From NCBI GenBank assembly GCA_027604505.1, contig JADIIX010000046.1, positions 62,001-126,000 of the forward strand: DNA of 64,000 nucleotides, in the 5' to 3' direction. The position numbers were made by a program, and so were the translations under genes. The stretch comes from Gonapodya sp. JEL0774 (lineage: Eukaryota > Monoblepharomycota > Monoblepharidomycetes > Monoblepharidales > Gonapodyaceae). Shown one piece after another: positions 57,601 to 64,000 of this stretch (its first letter is position 1; each line of letters starts with the position of its first letter). The notes beneath the pieces are model-generated. The model did not search any database. It was not told the DNA's origin and was given only the letters and a program-made list of their open reading frames with translations.

Positions 57601-59956
57601 GGGTGCAATGTACGCCGCCGCGACCGCATATGCCGTAGCAGATGCCACCGCCTCCTCGCTCAGCATCCACCTCTGTGCACACTCGCCGAGCAGAGCTTGT
57701 GAGACTGGCAAGAAACACTCGCGTGGTGTGGTGGGAAGTGCGGCGGTGGTGGCAAATAAGTAAGGAACGTCGTGAAGTACGAGTAAACGGGCAAGAGTGC
57801 GGAACGCCGACGGCGGGTCGCGTGGTACATCGACGGCTAGGTTGGGACCGGGCTGACCCGTACACATAATTTGCTTGGTGCCCAAACAATTGATTTCCCT
57901 CCCACTCACCCCTCCAAACCCCTCCCACCTCCCATAACACCGTTTCATTGTTTTATCGACGCTCCGAATGCTTTGGGCAGTCCATGCGGCATGTGCGGCT
58001 CGAGTGGGGAAGTCACGCGGTGTGTGAAGCGGGTAGGATGAAGCGGTGATTAGATTGCGGCGGGAGAGAAGGGAAGCATAGATGGACTGTAAAAAACGTG
58101 CAATGCGTAACTTCAGAAACGAGGCTGACACAGTGCATCCAGGCACGTCGAAGATAAAACAACTAACCTCTTTCGTCACCTCTTTGCTTTCCAATTTGGC
58201 ATCGTGTTCCCATTGAGGTTTCTTTCCAAATACGCTTCCAACCCAAGCTGGGAAAGCCGCTCCCATATCAACAGAATGAATAGAGTGTGAGTGGGATAAA
58301 GCTGATTCGGGCAATCCTAGTAAGGAGTTAGAGCGAGAGGGTGTCAGTGATGTAGGAGAGCTGGGAGGGGTGTTCGAGGATGAAGGTGGGGACACATGCG
58401 AGAGGTTCCCTAAGGATGCTTCCGACCCAATATCCACATTGCGCACGTCGTCGAGTACACTGGCAACCATGTATCGGTAGCTTCGCCACTCTGGGTGCTC
58501 GAGGAAAGTCTTGGCCGCTTCTTGCTCGCTGTTGATTTCCCAGTGTGGTGGTGAAGTTGCGACTGCGAAGAAGGATGTGGCACTGTTGCGGCGAGGATCA
58601 AATGAAGTCACAGAGGGCACTGCCAAATCGCGGAGAAGGCGGACCAGTGCATCACAGCAGTGTAGGAGGGCAGAATCCTTGGAGATGTGAGAGTGGTAAG
58701 GGGAGTCGGGGGAGTGTGTGAAGAGGAGGGAGAGGGAACTGGAAGGGAGGGTTGCGAGGTGGGCGCGGGCAGTGACAGCAAAGAAACCTTGAATGCAAAG
58801 GTATGAGAGAGGAAGTATACGTTAGCGAAATGACAATGAACTACTGGGTGTCGCATATCCGGAGCGTCAATAGTTCTGGGTGTACTCTTGTAGATTTTGT
58901 GGCCACTGCACTGCTACTGGAAATACATCCGGAGCGCTCCCAACCTTGACTTGACATGGATAATCCACAAACATAGCAACAAGCCACCCGTGCCTATTGG
59001 TGCTAAGCGCACTTTCCAGGAATCGGTCTAGGCGACTCCAATCGATCCACCTTCGACCTACTCCGAGACTCACGAATAAAGTCTTCAAAGCGAGGGTAGA
59101 GTGATCCATCAAAAGATCTTCCACCGAATGTTTTTCCTTTGGTAAGGGTTTGATCGTATACAGAAATAAGCGCGCATCGGAAAAGGCCCTCCAGTCCGAT
59201 TGTGGGAGAGATTGATGCATTGACAGTTGAGAGGCTGGAGCTAGATGTTGAGGGTGAGGGAGTCAAAGAGTTTGATGGTGTCGAGCGTTGACGAGACAAA
59301 GAGAGGCGCACTATGTTGGCTTGTGAAGGTGAGTCCACAAGGTTGGCACAGTAACTGCGGAGTTCTCGGAACAGTGAGTCTGGGAGACGTAAGGGAGATT
59401 GTGGTGCGGAGGAGGAGTTAGAAAATAGCGGAATGAGAGAAATTCGGAGAGCGTATGAGTAGAGCGTATCGAGAGGGTGCGTGAGGAGGAGTGCAGATAT
59501 CGGTCTCCGCATTGTCGAAGGTGTCCTTTCCAAAGGTGGCGCGGGTGGCATAGTTTGAGGTGCCGGCAAAGCATAAGAGAATTCTTGGTGTTGTTGGGTT
59601 GGTCGCTGGGGTAGGTGCGAGTGCTGTGAGTTTACCCCCCCCTGCTGTGGAGGTGGTGGAAACTGTGCAGGCGACACGTAATCTCGGGTGGGAAAATGAA
59701 AGTGAGATTGCTGTACAGCTTGTGCCTGTGGTGCAGCTTGTTCTGTGAGTGATGGAGTGCGGGCTGTTGTTGGATTCTGGTTTGTGTCAAAATACGGTGT
59801 CGCTGGCGACACCAATGACGAGGAGGCGTTAACCCGTCTCATGCCAATAGCCGACGATTGCCGTGGAGGTGGAACACGCATCGTCGCACCAGCCGCTGCT
59901 AAATTCTGCTGCGAGTACGGTGGCCCTTCCCGATCTCCAGCGAAAATCTCATGCAT
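54693..59956 (-). CDS. Large Munc13/Git1/Ync13-like protein with a C2 domain
   Basis: A multi-exon gene. The N-terminal exon (Met near 59956, MHEIFAGDREGPPYSQQN) is Pro/Gln/Ser-rich. Later exons carry helix-rich sequence (for example TLFVSLGVGRRWIDWSRL; SKEVTKEVSCFIFDVPGCTV; ERIELMAIAASEVEQIVKKW). A C2-like domain begins IYEIEIVRATRLRDPDGLSG (about 56090-56020) and continues YSSYSCVVSFAEPNYA in the next exon, with VELSFDVWKTGRDG and GEAKVLLELAHP as its later strands. The helical segment after it (RSDMRFWVIRAASSVRSALR) and the end at 54693 fit the MUN/MHD arrangement of fungal Munc13-like proteins (S. pombe Git1, Ync13), which act in vesicle fusion and cell-wall integrity. Family assignment rests on the C2 plus long helical layout, not on a clean motif, so it is moderate. 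An upstream exon is likely because DRLGNNSVDDPTIDRG follows an acceptor at about 60006. Confidence 0.55.
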
Positions 59957-60006
59957 TCCTCTATCGATAGTGGGATCATCTACCGAGTTGTTCCCTAATC
60001 GATCCT

Positions 60007-61165
60007 GCATGCAAAAAGTCAAAGATGCAGTTAGGAGAGGGAATTCCCTGAAGCCGAGATCTTCAGTGTGCAGCTCGGCGGAACCTAGCTTCCTGCCTCA
60101 GCTGTTCCCAAGCAAGTATATATAGTGTTCAGACAGACAAATTACAACTCCTATTATGTAGTCGTATCGCTGTACTCAAACAACTATGTATTATTGTAAT
60201 GGGAAAACTGTTTGTGAAGCCGCGACTACACTCCGAGAACTTTACGGCACCGATCTTCGCAACACGGCCTCCAAAGACTTTTGCACTTGCCGCAAAGTCC
60301 TCCCTGTGTGGCTTTGCAGTAGCAATATTTCCCTCTTTCTCGGCCAACATTCAAGGACTGCAATACATCGCTCACGGATAAACGGAGCTGTCGCACCTTG
60401 TACAATCTTGAGTGGGTTTTACCCATGAAAATGCTGTTCAGAATAAACCACAACTCCCTGTTTCTCGGTCTATTGGGTCGTTGAGTACAAAGAACTGTAG
60501 AGCCCTACGGCTGCCTAACGCTACAATTTAGCTGAGACACGCACCTGGAAACAGTCCTCTATTTGCTCCGAAGACGAAAGAATATTCCATCTCAAGTCCT
60601 CCCACCTTCCCCGATTCAGCTCTCCGCGAAGGCCAGTAGGGAGATCCCAAAGAGTCCTGCTGATCCTTTTGGAGGGAACGAGGTGGGCGGAACACTCATC
60701 ATGTCCGTGAGGGGTGGTGGTGGTGGTTCACGGCTAGGAGAAGAGATTCGTACTTGGGGTAAGGTGGATGAAAGGGTGGTGGAGTTGTCAAGAGAGGCAA
60801 AGGTGTCGGCTTGCATGTCGCGAACTGCGGACTCTGTGGTTGCTGGTTGGTGCGGTTTCAACTTCGTTGAATCAACCAACACCGTTTCGCCCATCAACCT
60901 GCTTGCCTGCAGGGGGCATAAAAGAGCCTCCCGCGGAGATGTACACAGTACCCCGCAAAGCCACTGGTCGACCGGGGTGACTGGGCGGCAGAGGAAATGG
61001 CTGACCACTTGTGGTGAAAATGTCAGGATCCGAAACTGCAGCTTGAGCCTGCTGGCGTCGCCAAAATCCTGATAGGAACGCTGAGCCCGACCAGGCACTT
61101 CTGCAGTGAACTAGTTATCTCCAAAGAACAAAATGGAAACAAATTGGCTACTGTACATGCCTTTA
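60007..61165. other. Spacer with a possible upstream exon
   Basis: About 1.1 kb. A minus frame at 61098-60616 is Pro/Ser-rich (SREPPPPPLTDMMSVPPTSF) and could be the first coding exon of the Munc13-like gene, but no phase-correct donor was pinned down. A plus frame over the same bases is also open, so coding is unproven. Confidence 0.3.
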
Positions 61166-61519
61166 TCATCGTCCACCCGCTAGATAACTGCTGCACTTCC
61201 GCACTCTTTCTCGATCGACCTTTTTTGTAAGATCGTCTTTCACCATTCCTGCCACCCCATCAGCGTCAAAGGCCATTCTCTCTCGTTTGACTCGCTCTTC
61301 CGCTTCGTGCGCAATCTTCGTGTCTTTGGCCCTTTTTTTATTTGTGAGAGAGAGGTGCAAGTACGTTACCGGTGGCATTAACACACACAAAAGCACCACA
61401 CATTGTTGTGCTCACTTGGACGACAACTCTTCCAGCGCCTTTTCGAAGGAAGAAACGAGCCTACCAGCGTCACCGTCGCTCCAAAGTTGTCCAGGCTCCG
61501 CACAGTAATCGAAGTCCAT
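61166..61519 (-). CDS. Small helical protein, 89 residues, unrecognised
   Basis: Two exons (61519-61416 and 61331-61166) join in phase: MDFDYCAEPGQLWSDGDAGR, then a helix FEKALEELSSKAKDTKIAHE across the intron, then a charged region (EERVKRERMAF, KDDLTKKVDRERVRKC). The intron (GTGAGC...AAAAAAAG) interrupts a continuous heptad-like helix, which supports the join. No family is recognised. The size and coiled character resemble small subunits of cytoskeletal or kinetochore complexes, but that is a guess. Missed by any annotation that ignores short spliced genes. Confidence 0.5.
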
Positions 61520-63305
61520 GTTAACACTGAACGTCCGGATGTTCATGTAGGGTAGATAGTTGTGTACACGGGGAAATCAACACCCATGGAAGTTTTTTTT
61601 TCACAAAATGATTTTTATCTGGGTGCCGCAAGGGTAGAACGGAAAGGTGGAGTGTAGTGTGTGTGCGTGTGAACTATTACTTTGAATTTTGTGTGGCTGT
61701 GGCATGGATGTACACCAAAGATCAGCGGGTGTGCAGCTGCGACCTTAAAGTGATCTCAATTTGGGCTTCCAAGACGTCGCTTGTGCAAGCCAAAGCTGTG
61801 TGAAGCCCAAAGCAGCAGACCGCTGTGCTCATACACATATAATTGAACTTCAACACCACAGAACCACCCCCAATTTCCCAGTTGTTACATAAAATAACCA
61901 CCAGGATGCAATCCATGAACAGCGCCATTGTTTTCCGGAGCAACTCCCTCATCGCCAACTGCGCAATGAAACTTCCCTTGCATGACGAACCTACTTTTAT
62001 CAACTCTGACGACAATGATTTCCAGCCAAAGCAATCTAAGCCAAGGTTGACTCCACCACCCAAGGCCAAAGATCGCTCAGGATTAGTCTGCGGGGGAGAG
62101 GAAAACAAGGTGAGTGATTGCACTCCACCTCAAAAGGCAGGAGGGATCACAGGTTATGAGATGGGCGGAGATTCTATGGCAAAAAAAGTTGAAACAGAGG
62201 GCATGAGTGGGACTCTCACCAATTGAGAGCTTTGATTCCCCGAGGAAGCGAATGCGAGTGGTGGTTCAGTCTGTTGGACATTCACACGCTTCCCATCACT
62301 GGAGATTGCCTAATCCATGGAATTAATCTTGCACATCGTTTTATAATGGATCTGCATGGCACCTAACACTCCTTTTCTTCTATCCCATATGACCATTTGG
62401 CATCTTGTTTCCACAAACCCTCCTGGTCCTCATTTCTTTCATCCAACCTCCACTGTCTCCTCACCCACAAACTGATTGTGGACACACTTGTAGAAGAAGC
62501 CTTTTCAACGGTCCAAAGGGTTGGAGATTCCACCTCCGTTGGTGGAAGTTTCTTCGAATGATCAAGTTTCTCGCAAGAGAAATACAAGTGACAAAGACGT
62601 GAGTCAACAGTCAATCCCTCTAACTTGAGGAATGAGAGAGGCAAGAGGAAATGACCTTCAGTTTCGCTTCCCGTGGTTGAAACAGGACTCCGAGACAATT
62701 GATGCAAATGGCGAGAGACCAAGAAAAACTCTCAAAACAAAACCTTCCGAAGCCGTAAGTTTTTACTCTCCCTTTCTGTTTGAGGCTTGATTTCAGAGTT
62801 GGAAATCTGACTTATCTTGACTATCATGTATCCTATCTTGGTTCTTTTGTCAATCCGAATTCCAACGCATATTTCGTGCTTCATTTTGCTCTCTCCTATA
62901 TTCCAATATGTTTGTTTCAAGTCCAAGGTGAGAGACTGCACAAGTTGACCTCTGATTCTTGGGTTATTTTGAAATGAGAACTCCATACTGACAATCACAA
63001 TCACAACAACAAAGCTTCTTCAACCGAGCGTGAGAGATTTTTTCTTCAGAAAACCCAGCTCCACGGATCATGTAAGATATTTTCAGTTATGTTCAGGCGT
63101 ACGTGTGTCGTTCCCAGTTCTTATTTTTGGTCTCCACTACCAGCCACCGAATGCCCTGCGAGACGAAACCAAGAAGAACTCTTCTCATGACAAACCTCAA
63201 AAAGCTGGAGCAACAGAAACGGTACATGTATATCGTTGATCTATTATGGAATCAGGTTCAATGTTCATGTCATTCATGGGGCTTGATTCACCTTGGTAGG
63301 TTCAG
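61520..63305. other. AT-rich spacer with doubtful exons
   Basis: About 1.8 kb. A plus frame 61843-62226 (MQSMNSAIVFRSNSLIANCA...) contains a GTGAGT donor after EENK and might be an exon of a small gene. Around 62410-62570 plus reads LTHKLIVDTLVEEAFSTVQR in a short open stretch. Neither could be joined to anything. The rest is AT-rich and appears non-coding. Confidence 0.3.
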
Positions 63306-63321
63306 CCACAAGTGTTGGATC

Positions 63322-64000
63322 CTTTGCCCGACCTATTCCGGGGGTGCCTCGATGCTGCCCTGTGCAAGATCAAAGCTCACACCTGTTCCAACTCCGCACA
63401 GGTTGAAAAGGTCAAGGTGGTAATGAACAGTCGGAACGTGAGAGCACCAGATTGAAACTAGTCGTCAGAGATGAATGTATCACTGATACTCTGTTCTGAT
63501 TCAGGAGGAAGAGTTGATGCATATCAAAGAAGCCAGCTTGAGGGGGGGGGACGTGAAGAGACAAATGGGATGGGGCGGAGACCCTTTGTCGACGACACAA
63601 GTCAACGGAGCATTTGCCAGAAACAAAGATTATCTCGGAGAGGTAAGAAGCAACAATGGACTCTCTATGTCAGTACCTACTCTTATCTAATTTTTCTCAT
63701 TACAAGGGGCCATTCCAGTTGGAGTCTGGCTCGTACACCAACCGAGTCGTGGCGGCCCTAGTTCATGCCATCAACAGGTCATCTGTCCAGGATATCCCGA
63801 TGTCGGATGCCATGGACGCAGTCCCCAACACTTGATCGGACTACATTGTGGCAGCAGCGCACTCGAAGGCCGCCGAGAAAAAGTTTGCCGAGCACAGCAA
63901 GAAAAGGTACATCAAGTGGCTGTCAAAGCACCTAAGTGAAGGTACCTTCAACGGTTTCATATGTTGCTTGAGGTGGGCCGTTACACATACCAGGCCTCGA
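63322..64000 (+). CDS. Spliced protein-coding gene, unrecognised, running off the right edge; in-frame stop near 63833
   Basis: Exons on plus join in phase: VLDPLPDLFRGCLDAALCKI... (about 63322-63418), then EEELMHIKEASLRGGDVKRQ...FARNKDYLGE (about 63505-63641), then GPFQLESGSYTNRVVAALVH...MSDAMDAVPNT. The frame then meets TGA at 63833-63835 but stays open and protein-like beyond it (KAAEKKFAEHSKKRYIKWLS...). Either TGA is the true stop, or the copy is broken there, or a very short intron removes it. No family is recognised. The 5' end is not defined. Confidence 0.45.

Noticed and set aside
1..64000. tRNA, rRNA, CRISPR or prokaryotic operon features
   Set aside because: No clover-leaf arms, repeat-spacer arrays or ribosome-binding-site-led gene strings were seen.

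Overview
The window is nuclear DNA from a eukaryote, most likely an early-diverging fungus such as a chytrid. Nearly every gene is split by short introns of about 50-130 bases with GTGAGT/GTAAGT donors and YAG acceptors. Genes sit tens to a few hundred bases apart on both strands. The fungal-style La-motif and Munc13-like proteins occur beside genes usually lost from yeasts (focadhesin, LRRC40, a SNAPC3-type snRNA transcription factor). The taxonomic call is inference. No operons, CRISPR arrays, rRNA or tRNA genes were seen.

Left part (1-10.7 kb, all minus strand): the front of a Baeyer-Villiger/flavin monooxygenase running off the left edge; two related genes in tandem; a multi-pass membrane RING-H2 ubiquitin ligase; and a low-complexity gene. 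The tandem pair is the most unusual feature. The larger member (3641-6965) carries two copies of a ~55-residue LOTUS-like repeat, an intact RNase D/EXD1-type DEDD exonuclease, and a SpoIIIAA/Ycf45-type AAA ATPase in one chain. Its smaller neighbour (1550-3302) has the repeats and the exonuclease fold, but all four catalytic acidic positions are replaced and there is no ATPase.

Middle part (11.3-28 kb): a TDP2-like EEP phosphodiesterase and LRRC40 on plus; SNAPC3 on minus, tail to tail with LRRC40; a poorly characterised overlapping pair around 19.4 kb; a CDA/dCMP-type deaminase; and three paralogous protein kinases (two minus, one divergent on plus). All three kinases read DFN instead of DFG and lack the Glu of the APE motif.

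Right part (28-64 kb): a repeat-bearing spacer; a very intron-rich aldehyde dehydrogenase with 15- and 13-base microexons and an assembly gap; a small OCIA-like membrane protein; a three-KH RNA-binding protein; a 2011-residue focadhesin homologue; an ITC1/ACF1/WSTF-type chromatin remodelling subunit; a La-related protein; a large Munc13/Git1-like protein; a small coiled protein; and a spliced partial gene at the right edge. Several genes act on RNA (exonuclease-ATPase, KH, LARP, possibly focadhesin) or on chromatin and transcription (SNAPC3, WSTF-like). Nothing suggests they form one pathway, apart from the exonuclease pair and the kinase cluster, which arose by local duplication.
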